NCBI RefSeq assembly: GCF_029892515.1
Contig: NZ_JARXVF010000002.1
Coordinates: 248,001 to 312,000, forward strand
Source of the DNA: Pseudaminobacter soli (ex Li et al. 2025)
Lineage (GTDB): Bacteria; Pseudomonadota; Alphaproteobacteria; Rhizobiales; Rhizobiaceae
Direction: 5' to 3'
DNA: 64,000 nucleotides
The notes under the pieces were generated by a model, which worked only from the letters and a program-made list of their open reading frames with translations, did not search any database and was not told where the DNA came from. Position 1 is the stretch's first letter. The number at the start of each line of letters is the position of its first letter. Made by a program: the position numbers and the translations under genes. Shown here piece after piece: positions 54,330-63,476 of the stretch.

Positions 54330-54776
54330 ATGCATATCCGCACATTGTCGGGTTTCGAATGCACGGAACTGCTTACCAACAATCGGGTCGCCTTCCTGGC
54401 TTGCGCGAAGGACGCTCAGCCTTATGTCGTCCCGGTCCACTACGCCTATTCCGATGGCCACGTTTACGCCTTCTCGATGCCAGGCAAGAAGATTGAATGG
54501 ATGAGGGCCAATCCGTGCGTTTCCGTTTTCGTGGAGCAACAGGGCAGGGGAAGGGCATGGAAAAGCGTGGTGGCCGAGGGGCGCTACGAGGAACTCCCGG
54601 ACGAGATCGGACACAAGGTCGTTCGCGAACATGCCTGGTCGGTCCTGAGCAGGCATTACGACTGGTGGGAGCCGGGGGCCCTCAAGCCGTTCGACCAGCC
54701 ACTGTCCGGCCATTCGGCGCACATCTTCTTTCGCATCCTCGTGGAACGGATGTCGGGCCGGGAGGCCGAGGAATGA
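54330..54776 (+). CDS. Pyridoxamine-5'-phosphate-oxidase-like flavin-nucleotide-binding protein
   Basis: This 148-residue split-barrel protein has LLTNNRVAFLACAKDAQPYVV, VPVHYAYSDGHVYAFSMPG and VSVFVEQQGRGRAWKSVV, matching the nitroimidazole-resistance/PNPOx-like family that binds FMN or F420. Start after GGAGGGCCACG. The typical role is reduction or flavin storage under stress; not PLP synthesis. It fits the low-oxygen theme. Confidence 0.9.
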   Translation: MHIRTLSGFECTELLTNNRVAFLACAKDAQPYVVPVHYAYSDGHVYAFSMPGKKIEWMRANPCVSVFVEQQGRGRAWKSVVAEGRYEELPDEIGHKVVREHAWSVLSRHYDWWEPGALKPFDQPLSGHSAHIFFRILVERMSGREAEE

Positions 54777-54839
54777 TCCCGACCGGTCAAAGCGCAGACG
54801 AGGTCAGTCGGTGAATCGGCCCAGGGTTGAGGCCACGCG

Positions 54840-55244
54840 TCAACGCTGCTGAATGCTGCGAATAAAGTAGGCTAGGGCAAGGATCCTGTCCTCGGCGGTG
54901 ACCGCGCTGTTGGAGGCTTCGTGGTCGCTGCGAAATATCTTGCCCCAGACCGGCATTTCCCGCGCCCCGTGTTCCGCCACTTCGGCGCGCCCGTCGATCG
55001 TTGCGATGACCCTGTCCAGCGGGAAACGGCCGCCATTGTTTTTAGTGAGCACGGTCAGGTCCGCCGGCTTCTTCACCAACAGCTCTGCCAAAAGTCCGTT
55101 GCCGCGACCGCTGATGCCATGGCAACTGGCGCAATAGGTACTGAACTCCTCTTGCCCGTTCGGCCTTTCCTGGGCGGCCGCAAGGCTGGCCGGAGAGGAG
55201 GCGACTACCAGCAACACGAACACCCCGAAAATCTCAGTCTTCAT
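54840..55244 (-). CDS. c-type cytochrome (small, periplasmic)
   Basis: The 134-residue precursor has a signal peptide (MKTEIFGVFVLLVVASSPASLAAA) and a heme-binding CASCHG motif near residue 45. Downstream HEAS... and MPVWGK provide a possible axial Met. ATG 55244 has GAGGG 9 bases upstream; an ATG at 55253 is the alternative. It could deliver electrons to an oxidase or other enzyme; the partner is not visible. Confidence 0.88.
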   Translation of the reverse strand: MKTEIFGVFVLLVVASSPASLAAAQERPNGQEEFSTYCASCHGISGRGNGLLAELLVKKPADLTVLTKNNGGRFPLDRVIATIDGRAEVAEHGAREMPVWGKIFRSDHEASNSAVTAEDRILALAYFIRSIQQR

Positions 55245-55427
55245 TGTCGGCATCCCTCGCGACGCTGCACGTATGGTCGCGGGGCGGCGCCGTATTACGC
55301 AAGTCGGGGAAACCCCGCCTGCACAATGGATGAGGAGGCGCGTGCCCCGAGAGGATTCGGGAAACCTGCCCAGCACAGGATGAAATGCCCCGGTCAATCT
55401 TGAGGCTGGATGTGGTATAAGGAGTCC

Positions 55428-56408
55428 ATGAAGCTGTTCGCGCTGAAAGGTTCGGAAAACCTTGGTGCTTCTGTGGCGCGTGCTTTGTGGACCGAACTCG
55501 ACCCATGTGAGGAGCGGGATTTCGAGGACGGCGAACACAAGTCGCGGCCTATGGTCAGCGTGCGCGGCGAGGATGTCTACGTCTTGCACAGCCTTGCCGG
55601 AAGCGCTGGATCATCGGTAAACGACAAGCTCTGCAAGCTTCTGTTTTTCATTGCCACGTGCCGCGATAACGGGGCGAACCGGGTCACCGCTCTGGTGCCT
55701 TATCTCGCTTACGCGCGGAAGGATCGCCAGACCAGATCCCGTGATCCGATCACGACGCGCTACATCGCCCAGTTGTTCGAGGCCGTCGGTACCAGCCGTG
55801 TAATCGGCCTTGAGGTGCACAATTTCGTCGCCTTCCAGAATGCCTTCCGCTGCGAAACCGTGCATCTCGACGCGCGCCGGCTCTTTTGTCCGGAAATTCG
55901 AGCACTCGCGGATAGCATGCCGGTTGTGTTCTTTTCCCCAGATGGCGGGGGCATAAAGCGGGCGCAGCTCCTGAAGGAGGCTTTTGAGGCCGATACCGGC
56001 CTGACCACGGGCTTCGGCTTCATGGAAAAGCGCCGCAGCCGCGGCGTCGTCTCCGGTGATTTGTATGCGGGCGACGTGAAGGGAGCGGTCGTCTTCATCG
56101 TCGATGACTTGATCAACACCGGTGGCACCACGTTGCGCGCGGCCGAAGCCTGCCGCGATCAGGGTGCCGAGAGCGTTTATGCGGTGGCGACGCACGGGCT
56201 TTTCAATCCGGGGGTCGAAAAGCTGTTCGAATGCCCTGCGATTGATCGCATCATGGTCACCGACAGCGTCGCCGCGGCGTTGGAAGCGGTCGTGAACTTC
56301 CCAAAGGCAAGGATCGACATTTTGCCGGTGGGGCCGCTGATCGGAGAAGCGGTCAGGCGTCTCCATACGCACGGTTCGATCGCCGACCTGCTGGGTGTGG
56401 AAGATTGA
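55428..56408 (+). CDS. Ribose-phosphate pyrophosphokinase, divergent form
   Basis: This 326-residue PRPP synthetase-like enzyme makes PRPP from ribose-5-phosphate and ATP. It keeps YLAYARKDRQTRSRDPITT (flexible-loop region), FSPDGGGIKRAQ and the PRPP-binding loop IVDDLINTGGT. It departs from the housekeeping enzyme by EVHNFVAFQ where DLHAEQIQ is usual. It may be a stress-island paralogue. Start ATG 55428 follows AAGGAGTCC. Its 3' end overlaps the convergent kinase gene by 56 bases. Confidence 0.9.
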   Translation: MKLFALKGSENLGASVARALWTELDPCEERDFEDGEHKSRPMVSVRGEDVYVLHSLAGSAGSSVNDKLCKLLFFIATCRDNGANRVTALVPYLAYARKDRQTRSRDPITTRYIAQLFEAVGTSRVIGLEVHNFVAFQNAFRCETVHLDARRLFCPEIRALADSMPVVFFSPDGGGIKRAQLLKEAFEADTGLTTGFGFMEKRRSRGVVSGDLYAGDVKGAVVFIVDDLINTGGTTLRAAEACRDQGAESVYAVATHGLFNPGVEKLFECPAIDRIMVTDSVAAALEAVVNFPKARIDILPVGPLIGEAVRRLHTHGSIADLLGVED

Positions 56409-57396
56409 GGCACTGCGCGTCGGCTGCCGCGATGTAGCGGACGGCAAGCGGGCGCCACGTTTCGGCATGCCGCACCGGGTGTTCCAAGAGGTGGGCGACA
56501 CATAGCCGGGCCCGCAGCAGCGCCCGAAAGCCGCCATAGAGCGCAAGCAGCGGAACTTCGGGCGCGTTGCCAATGCCGCGCTCCAGCATCCCGCGGAGCA
56601 ACGGCCGTATCCGCGTCGCGCCGAGCACGTCGCATTCGATTCCCAGATAGTTCACCTCGTCATAGGGGTCGACGATGCGCATCGTGCGATTGAACTCGAG
56701 GCAGTCGATGATCTGCGGCGGATCGGTGAGGCAGATGTGTTCCGGGCGCAGGTCGCCGTGGCCCTCGACGATATTGCCGCGACGGACGCGTTCTACGATG
56801 TCAGGCCCGAGGCGCTCCAGCGCATGGTCCACCTTGTCGAGCGCGCTCTGCCCCAATCCAGGTAACCCCAGTTCTGGCCGGGCAAGGATGCGGCGGTTGA
56901 TCTGCTGTTCCCCGGCGAGATAGCGCACATAGGTCTCGCCCGCGGCAAGCTCGCGCGGACAGTGGGCGTAGAAGTCGACCAGCCGCTTGCCGACCCGCTC
57001 GATTTCGCTGCGCGTTGCACTGCCATGCCGGATGCGCGCGTCCAGCATGTCCGATGCCGGCAGCCGGCGCATTTCTACCAGCCAGTCGATGATGCGTCCC
57101 TCGCCGGAAAGCGACATGTGTCCCGTTTCGTCGCAGCGAAGCGCAACCACTGCAAGATAAGTGTTCTCTGCCAGCCGGCTGTTGAGCCTCAGTTCCTCAC
57201 GGCAGTAGTAGAACCGCCGTCGCAGGCTGCTGAAATCGAGGAACGGATATTTGACCGGTTTCTTGAGTTTGTAGACGCGGTTGTCGGTCAGGAAGACCCA
57301 CGACATATGGGTTTCGCGGGTCTCGATATGCCGGGTCGTACCGCCATAGGACGAAGGATCGCTAAGGAACTTCACCTTCTCGGCCAAATGCGTCAT
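56353..57396 (-). CDS. APH-fold phosphotransferase (single domain)
   Basis: This 347-residue protein is homologous to the N-terminal half of the bifunctional protein at 46956: ETHMSWVFLTDNRVYKLKKP versus ETHISRIFLADERALKMKRA. The catalytic loop is HGDLRPEH with His at the usual Asn position, followed by IIDCLEFN. The P-loop domain is absent. It converges on the PRPP synthetase gene with a tail-to-tail overlap of 56 bases. ATG 57396 (MTHLAEKV) fits the family. Substrate unknown. Confidence 0.88.
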   Translation of the reverse strand: MTHLAEKVKFLSDPSSYGGTTRHIETRETHMSWVFLTDNRVYKLKKPVKYPFLDFSSLRRRFYYCREELRLNSRLAENTYLAVVALRCDETGHMSLSGEGRIIDWLVEMRRLPASDMLDARIRHGSATRSEIERVGKRLVDFYAHCPRELAAGETYVRYLAGEQQINRRILARPELGLPGLGQSALDKVDHALERLGPDIVERVRRGNIVEGHGDLRPEHICLTDPPQIIDCLEFNRTMRIVDPYDEVNYLGIECDVLGATRIRPLLRGMLERGIGNAPEVPLLALYGGFRALLRARLCVAHLLEHPVRHAETWRPLAVRYIAAADAQCLNLPHPAGRRSNRAYGDA

Positions 57397-57451
57397 CTGA
57401 AGCCCCGCTCTGGCCTTGTTCCCGAAACCGCCGTTCGGCAAAATCCGCCCG

Positions 57452-57889
57452 TCACCTGTAGACCAACACCGGGATGGTCGAATGGGTCAGCACCTTCACG
57501 GTCTCACTGCCCAACAGGAGCGCGGAAGCGACCTTTCGCCCATGTGAGGCCATGGCGATCAGGTCGCAGCCTTTGTCGGTCGCGATTTCAATGATGGCCT
57601 TGTAGGGCTGGTCGTTCAGAACCATGAGCGCTTGGCAGGGCACGCCCAGGGTCTTTGCCTTCAGCTCTGCTTCCGTAAGATACTTCGACGCCTCTTCGCG
57701 CGAAAGCCGTTCGTATTCGTCCTTCGTCTTGGAGAGCTGTTTGCTCTCGCTCGAGAAGACATGGAACGGCTCGACCACCGTAAGAACCGTGACCTTGGCG
57801 CCCGCGTCCCGGGCAAAAGCCAAGCTCTTTTCGATCGCGACCGAAGAGAGCGGAGACCCGTCCGTGGGAATAAGAACATGGTTGTACAT
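57452..57889 (-). CDS. Universal stress protein (single UspA domain)
   Basis: This 145-residue UspA protein begins MYNHVLIPTDGSPLSSVAIE and ends LIAMASHGRKVASALLLGSE then VLTHSTIPVLVY, with the nucleotide-binding motif slightly altered. A perfect FNR/FixK box lies 55.5 bases (centre) upstream of the start. It is upstream of the APH-fold kinase gene on the same strand (55-base gap), so the two may be one operon. Confidence 0.94.
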   Translation of the reverse strand: MYNHVLIPTDGSPLSSVAIEKSLAFARDAGAKVTVLTVVEPFHVFSSESKQLSKTKDEYERLSREEASKYLTEAELKAKTLGVPCQALMVLNDQPYKAIIEIATDKGCDLIAMASHGRKVASALLLGSETVKVLTHSTIPVLVYR

Positions 57890-57937
57890 CGCCTCACACT
57901 CCTCGACTTTTCTCGCCGAAGCGGAGCCGGGCCGCGT

Positions 57938-57951
57938 TGACTGCGATCAAG
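57938..57951. promoter_or_regulatory. Perfect FNR/FixK-type operator
   Basis: TTGACTGCGATCAA fits TTGAY-N4-RTCAA at every fixed position. Centred 55.5 bases upstream of the Usp start at 57889, it fits activation at about -41 with a short leader of 14-15 bases that holds AGGAG. It is the strongest regulatory site seen in the window. Confidence 0.75.
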
Positions 57952-58172
57952 GTCGTCCCGAGCCGCGTTTCACAAGCTCCTGTCGCTTCAGGTTCTTTGA
58001 AGTATATGGTCCGCCGGAATAATTTGTAGGAGCGGCCCCGCGCAAAAGCAGTTGGAAGCCGGCCGGAGCCGCGCTACTTTGCAAGGACCCTGTCACGCTG
58101 CTTGCGTTCCGACACGTCCGATCGGGGCCGCTGGCGATAATGCCTGCAATTGCCTTGTGGGAGTTTGGGAGC

Positions 58173-59024
58173 ATGGAACCTGAAAGCGGTGGCACCAGCC
58201 TGACCTGCATGCTGGCCGGCATATCCGCGCAAACGGATTTCCAAGGGGCGCCGGCATTGAGCTATGCCACGGCCCTTGCGGCGAGGGACGGCTTCGAGCT
58301 TTCGCTCTATGTCTTCGCGCCTGCGGTCGGCTCTCCCGCGCTACTCAGTTCGACCGCGGCCTTGGACTGGGTGGAGCGGGAGACGGCAAGGTCCGAGGAG
58401 CTGTCGCTCTTGACCCGTCAGGCGGCCAGGCGATTGATCGCCGAGGCTGGTGTTCGACTGGTCGCCGATAATGCGCCCATGCCTGGGCGCGATCCGGTTC
58501 CTTTCCTGCATGCGGCGCGCGTTCACGACCTGACCGTTCTGGACGCGACCGGACCGGACGATGCGCCGGCCCGGAATGTGATCGAAAGCGCGTTGTTCGA
58601 TTCCGGACGCCCGCTGCTCATCATTCCGTCGCAAGGTGCCCTGCCTCCGCCTCGTCGCATCCTGATCGCCTGGGACGGAAGTGCGCGCTCGGCGCGTGCC
58701 GTGAAGGAGGCGCTGCCGTTTCTAAGGCTTGCCGACAAGGTGACGGCCCTGACGGTGACCGACGAAAAGGACCTGTCGCAGATGACGCGAGGCGCCGACC
58801 TGAAAACCTATCTCGCACGGCATGGCATTGGCTGCGAACTCGCTACCCTTTCGGGAAAGGCTGACAGTGCGGCCGAGCTGATCCGCAGCTTTGCCGCCAG
58901 CGAAGCCATGGACATGCTGGTCATGGGTGCATTCGTCCACTCCCGCTTGCGGCAAGCCATATTGGGCGGTGTCACCACATCGTTCCTCGACGATTGCCCG
59001 CTGCCGCTGCTGACTGCGCACTGA
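58173..59024 (+). CDS. Universal stress protein, tandem UspA domains
   Basis: This is a 283-residue protein with two UspA-like halves; the C-terminal one has the motif MLVMGAFVHSRLRQAILGGV. ATG 58173 (MEPESGGT) follows GGGAG; an ATG at 58140 is in frame upstream. Divergent from the Usp at 57452, with the FixK box between them (about 228 bases away, so probably not acting on this gene). Confidence 0.9.
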   Translation: MEPESGGTSLTCMLAGISAQTDFQGAPALSYATALAARDGFELSLYVFAPAVGSPALLSSTAALDWVERETARSEELSLLTRQAARRLIAEAGVRLVADNAPMPGRDPVPFLHAARVHDLTVLDATGPDDAPARNVIESALFDSGRPLLIIPSQGALPPPRRILIAWDGSARSARAVKEALPFLRLADKVTALTVTDEKDLSQMTRGADLKTYLARHGIGCELATLSGKADSAAELIRSFAASEAMDMLVMGAFVHSRLRQAILGGVTTSFLDDCPLPLLTAH

Positions 59025-59521
59025 GCCCTAGCTGATCTGCGGCAGCGCTTGGGTTGACCAAGGCACGGCAAGCATAGCAGCCTCCGCCGCTGCCAGTGAG
59101 CAACGCGCCCATCTCGGTCAATCAAGTTGGATTGAATATCTTCTAAGCGCGGACATTCGACCATCCACATCCTGAAGTCGGCGATGCGACGAAGAAGCGA
59201 CATTTGGAGATTGGCTCGGCGCGGACAGTCTCCGGCGCAGAACAGGGCTCCCGGACGTCTAGTATGGGGAGCGATCAGCAATCCTTGCCTCGCACAGCTC
59301 AGGGGACCTGTATCAGCTTGCTCGGCGTTTGGTGTTTCGCGGGTACTCTGCTGATTTCGACTGGTTTTCGTGTTCCTTGGTGGTTAATTGCTGTGGGGAA
59401 ACAAGGGCTACCTCGCGTCCCGCACCGAGCGGGTTGGGCTCCCACCGACGGATTTACCACGCCACGTCGAGCGGGGTGACCGGCCTCGAAATTGCCAAGG
59501 GAAAGCTGAAGGAACTGTTCC
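59025..59521. other. Gene-poor gap upstream of chrA
   Basis: About 500 bases without a firm gene. A frame ending inside chrA (59329-59547) finishes LEIAKGKLKELFREVPPDDC, but shows no known family and no ribosome-binding site. A palindrome CAATC-N6-GATTG occurs near 59119-59134. No ChrB-like gene was found. Confidence 0.4.
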
Positions 59522-60754
59522 GTGAAGTCCCCCCTGACGACTGCTGAAGACATCGCCGTTGAAGGCCGCAAGGGCACGCCCGTGGAGGTTTTTCGTGCTT
59601 TCCTCAAACTCGGCCTAACGTCCTTTGGCGGCCCCATCGCCCACCTCGGCTATTTCCGCGACGAACTCGTTGTGCGCCGCAAGTGGATCGATGAAGAGGG
59701 CTATGCCGATCTGGTCGCACTTTGCCAGTTCCTACCTGGTCCCGCTTCCAGCCAGGTTGGATTTTCGCTCGGCATTCTGCGGGGTAATGGGCTCCGTGGC
59801 GGCTTGGCGGCCTGGCTCGGCTTTACGATGCCGTCCGCGATCATTTTGTTTGCTTTCGCCCTCGGCGCGGCCGCGTTCTCCGGAACTGCCGCCGAAGGAC
59901 TTCTGCACGGGTTGAAGCTCGTGGCGGTGGCAGTGGTCGCGCAGGCGATCTGGGGGATGGCGAGGAGTCTCACGCCTGACCGTCAGCGTGCCGGAATCGC
60001 ACTGATGGCTGTTGCCATTGTTGTCTTTGTCAGCGGCTCATTCGGGCAGATCGGCGCCATTGTTTTCGGCGCGGTCGCCGGACTTTGGCTCTGTCGTGTG
60101 GAAGCAGCCGCATTCCCGGGGCATCTCAGTTTTCCGGTGTCGCGTCGATCGGGAGCGCTTGCGCTTGCACTGTTCGCCGCCCTGTTTCTCATCCCGTCGT
60201 TTCTGTGGACGGCAACCGGACATCAGGCGATTGCCTTGTTCGACGCCTTCTACCGCTCGGGTGCACTGGTTTTTGGCGGCGGGCATGTCGTGCTTCCGCT
60301 GCTGCAGGCCGAAGTGGTTGCGCCTGGATGGGTGACAACTGAATCCTTCCTGGCGGGCTACGGCGTCGCGCAGGCGGTTCCCGGGCCGCTGTTCACGTTC
60401 GCCGCCTATCTCGGCGCGGTCATGGCGCCGCCGCCCAATGACGCTGCAGGGGCGATCATCGCGCTGATCGCGATCTTTCTGCCAGGGCTGTTGCTGGTTT
60501 ACGGCATGCTGCCGTTCTGGGACGCGTTGCGCCTTCGCTCGACGGCGCAGGCCGCCATGCGCGGCACCAACGCCGCCGTGGTCGGAATCCTTGGTGCGGC
60601 GCTCTACAACCCGGTCTGGATGAGCGCCGTGCATTCACAGCGGGACTTCGCGCTGGCGCTCGCCGGATTTCTGCTGCTCACCGTTTGGAAAATGCCGCCA
60701 TGGATCGTGGTGGTGCTTCTGGCGGCGGGCGGCACTGTCCTTCATCTGCTGTGA
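59522..60754 (+). CDS. chrA: Chromate efflux transporter (long-chain CHR family)
   Basis: This 410-residue polytopic protein has two homologous CHR halves: FLKLGLTSFGGPIAHLGYF then LCQFLPGPASSQVGFSLG, and SGALVFGGGHVVLPLLQAEV then GYGVAQAVPGPLFTFAAYLG. These are the signature GGP/PGP motifs of ChrA. It exports chromate (possibly with sulfate exchange). The start is GTG 59522 with AAGGAA 8 bases upstream. It stands alone, without chrB. Confidence 0.93.
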   Translation: MKSPLTTAEDIAVEGRKGTPVEVFRAFLKLGLTSFGGPIAHLGYFRDELVVRRKWIDEEGYADLVALCQFLPGPASSQVGFSLGILRGNGLRGGLAAWLGFTMPSAIILFAFALGAAAFSGTAAEGLLHGLKLVAVAVVAQAIWGMARSLTPDRQRAGIALMAVAIVVFVSGSFGQIGAIVFGAVAGLWLCRVEAAAFPGHLSFPVSRRSGALALALFAALFLIPSFLWTATGHQAIALFDAFYRSGALVFGGGHVVLPLLQAEVVAPGWVTTESFLAGYGVAQAVPGPLFTFAAYLGAVMAPPPNDAAGAIIALIAIFLPGLLLVYGMLPFWDALRLRSTAQAAMRGTNAAVVGILGAALYNPVWMSAVHSQRDFALALAGFLLLTVWKMPPWIVVVLLAAGGTVLHLL

Positions 60755-61257
60755 GAACCTTGGGTTGCCTGATGTGCCGCGCAGTTTCTTGGCGGAAGAA
60801 CGATGCTCGGACCGAAGATGAGGTTGCGCGAGCAAGTTCCAGCCGGGCGTGAAGAACGAGGCTGCGCTGGCGGTGCGTCACGGCGGAAAGTCTGCTTATT
60901 GGCTAAATCTTCCCATAGCGGACCGACAGCTCCCGGCCCACATCTGCCATAGTGTCGCTCGACCGTCGAACGACATCTCAGTCTCATGACCGCATTCGTA
61001 GTCAGCTGGACCGACCCGTTGCTTGATGTCCTTGGGTCACATCTCGCCAGTTTATCAATCCGGAGATGGATCTGTCGAAGCGCTCGTATCGCCGCCGGGG
61101 AACAGCTCATGTGGTAGGCCCTCCGCTTTGAACTCCCCTTGTGGCAGTGTCGGGCCGCCATCCGCGGCGCATGAGATTGCTGAGCTCTTATTTTGGCACG
61201 CCCGGGCCATTGGGCGACGCTCCCGATGAACGACCTGCGTTCACCATCGGCGTAGGC
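60755..61257. other. Gene-free gap after chrA
   Basis: About 500 bases between the convergent ends of chrA and the DUF3422 gene. No gene or clear terminator was found. It contains sequence faintly like the 79-base repeat (GCTCCCGGCCCACATCTGCC around 60931), too weak to call. Confidence 0.45.
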
Positions 61258-62580
61258 CTATTCGGCATCTGGCGACTTATGTTCCTGATGAGCGCGACGG
61301 ATCCGCCGGATACCCCACCAGACCAGAAGCACCACGGGCGGGACTGCAGCAGCGGTGGCGGCTTCGGGAGGAAAGGCGTGATTGACGACGGACGCACCCT
61401 TGGCAAGGTAGCCGACGAGGCCGACGACGTAATAGGACACGGCTGCCACAGAAAGGCCTTCGACCGTTTGCTGCATCCGCAGTTGAAGCCGGGCGCGGTT
61501 GTTCATAGAGGCGAGGAGATTGCGGTTCTGCTTCTCAACCTCGACATCCACCCATGTGCGCAACAGCGTAGTGGCGCGGGTGAGCTTGCGTGAGAGGTTG
61601 GCCTGCCGCTCCTCGACCGACCGGCAGGTGCGCATAGCAGGAGCCACGCGACGTTGCAAGAAGCCGGCCCAGGTCTGGTAACCCGGCACCGCCTCCTCTT
61701 CCAGCGCCTCCAACCGCTCGCGCACGATGCCGTCATACGCGCGGCTGGCGCCGAAGCGATAGAGGCTGGCGGCGGCATCGGCCTCGAGCTCGGCCGCGAG
61801 TTCTGTGAGGTCGGCGAGCAACGTCTGGCTGTCGCGCGCCTCGCTGGCCTTCATTTCCCGCGTGATCTGGGCGAGACGGTCTTCCATGCGGCGCACTCGG
61901 CTCGACAGCGAGAGCGCCATCGGCAGGGCGAGCATTGCGAAGGTTCGATAGGTCTCGGTATCGATCAACCGCTGTGACAATGCGCCGGTGCGCGCGGGTG
62001 TCATACCGCGGTCGAGTACCAACATGCGGGTCAATCCATCACCGTCCTGACGAAAGTCCGTGACGATGGCCGCCGCACCGTTCTCTACTACGGAATAACA
62101 CAGGCTCGTGGGGTCGAAGCTGGCGACTAGCTCGTCGCTCGCCGGCGTCCACTTGCGGATTTCGAGCCGAATCCCCGAGATCACGGTCCCTGGCGGGTTG
62201 AAGCCGTTTCCGAATGGAGAATCCTCCCAGGCACGACCGGTTTCACTGAGCGGGCCTTCCCAAAGATAGGTCGAAAATTCAGTGTGCCGCTCCCAGCGGA
62301 CTGAACCCTGACCCCATTTCATTGCGTGGTGGCGCGCCTGGCGGTCCGGAGCAGCAATGCCCAGGCGTTGTGAAAGCTCGCAAAGGACCGCGTGATCGAC
62401 ACTAGACCCGGCCTCGGTCATGAAGGAAAGCTGGACAAGAACACGTGGCGTCTCGACCAGAGGATGCGGGCGGGAATGAACTTCGCCGAGAGCGCCCGCG
62501 CGCTCGGCGTGCGCTGGAAAACCCATGACGCTGCCGGTTGCACGCGGCAGGAATTCAAGAGACGACGGCTTGGCAGTCAT
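61258..62580 (-). CDS. DUF3422 membrane-anchored protein
   Basis: This 440-residue protein has a long cytoplasmic part with helical coiled regions (about 225-350: RRMEDRLAQITREMKASEAR; VEERQANLSRKLTRATTLL) and two C-terminal transmembrane helices (AAVSYYVVGLVGYLAKG; VPPVVLLVWWGIRRI). These features define DUF3422. The start is ATG 62580. It resembles egg-shell-like membrane-anchored sensors of unknown function. No operon partner. Confidence 0.9.
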   Translation of the reverse strand: MTAKPSSLEFLPRATGSVMGFPAHAERAGALGEVHSRPHPLVETPRVLVQLSFMTEAGSSVDHAVLCELSQRLGIAAPDRQARHHAMKWGQGSVRWERHTEFSTYLWEGPLSETGRAWEDSPFGNGFNPPGTVISGIRLEIRKWTPASDELVASFDPTSLCYSVVENGAAAIVTDFRQDGDGLTRMLVLDRGMTPARTGALSQRLIDTETYRTFAMLALPMALSLSSRVRRMEDRLAQITREMKASEARDSQTLLADLTELAAELEADAAASLYRFGASRAYDGIVRERLEALEEEAVPGYQTWAGFLQRRVAPAMRTCRSVEERQANLSRKLTRATTLLRTWVDVEVEKQNRNLLASMNNRARLQLRMQQTVEGLSVAAVSYYVVGLVGYLAKGASVVNHAFPPEAATAAAVPPVVLLVWWGIRRIRRAHQEHKSPDAE

Positions 62581-62939
62581 CAACGGGATTCCTCAATAGT
62601 CGGATTGGCGAGACGATCAGATTGGCGAGACGCTGTAGAGAAAACCACACCCGTGCGCAAACGCCAAATCGAAGCGCGCTTTCCGACTGCCCGAACATGT
62701 CACTCTACCTCCAGAGAGAGCCATTGCGGTTCTTCACAACCCTGAAGGAGCTGCGGGGCGAGCCTTGAACGACGTGATGCTTTGGCGCTGGTCGCCCAGG
62801 GCGTCAGCGAGTTGATCGCGCGTTATCGACGCGTGATCGCCGACAATGATTTCCGCTTGAGCGTATCCGAGAACAGCTCGAAATGGTGCCACCGAATGGA
62901 AGCGTCTGAAAGTAGATTAACAGGCTACCGCGGCAAACA
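62581..62939. other. Gene-free gap
   Basis: About 360 bases. A short direct repeat of GATTGGCGAGACG occurs at 62603-62634 (two partly overlapping copies with a small spacer). No gene recognised. Confidence 0.4.
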
Positions 62940-63163
62940 TCGTTAAGCGGCAGAGACAATAAGGGATAGCGGCCTTCATCGAGGCCGTGTCGGCGGCATC
63001 CAATGACCGTGGCTCCGATTTCATCGGCCACGGCCCGGAGTGGTTCGGGACGGCGGCCAACCAGCACGACGTTGCCCCCTTCGGCACGTATGCGGCGTGC
63101 TACCGCCGCGCCGATGCCCGTTCCACCGCCCGTGACCAAGGCGGTTCTGTCCTTGAAACGCAT
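62940..63163 (-). pseudogene. SDR oxidoreductase N-terminal fragment
   Basis: From ATG 63163 the frame reads MRFKDRTALVTGGGTGIGAA and then VVLVGRRPEPLRAVADEIGA, the first Rossmann half of an SDR. Near 62998 the frame shifts (DAADTASMKAAI lies in another frame), and after about 75 residues the homology ends. The catalytic Ser-Tyr-Lys part is missing. Confidence 0.75.
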
Positions 63164-63476
63164 AATGTCTCCTCTCCGTTTCGAGGTGACATCATGGCCG
63201 AAGCGGGCGAAGCCGTCATGCCTGCCACTGCATTCCGTTTTGACTGAGAGTGCACGAACGGTGGGGCCGATCGTCTAAGAATTCACCCGCCCATAACGGC
63301 GCATGTAGTACATTCCGGCCCGCTCAAGACGCTCCGCATTTCAGGCCCACACCCATCGCCTCGACGCTGTGGCGGATTTGGAAAGCTCTGGCCCGAAGCC
63401 TCACCTGATTTTTCTGCCAGAGGTCTCTCCACGCCCAACATCAGAACCTGACAACGCCCCTTACGGATAGGGCGGT
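63164..63476. other. Gene-free gap before the dipeptidase
   Basis: About 310 bases between the SDR fragment and the end of the dipeptidase gene. No gene, repeat or terminator recognised. Confidence 0.45.

Noticed and set aside
61258-62580. Possible transporter reading for the DUF3422 protein
   Set aside because: Only two C-terminal membrane helices are seen and the rest is soluble and coiled, so a transporter is unlikely.
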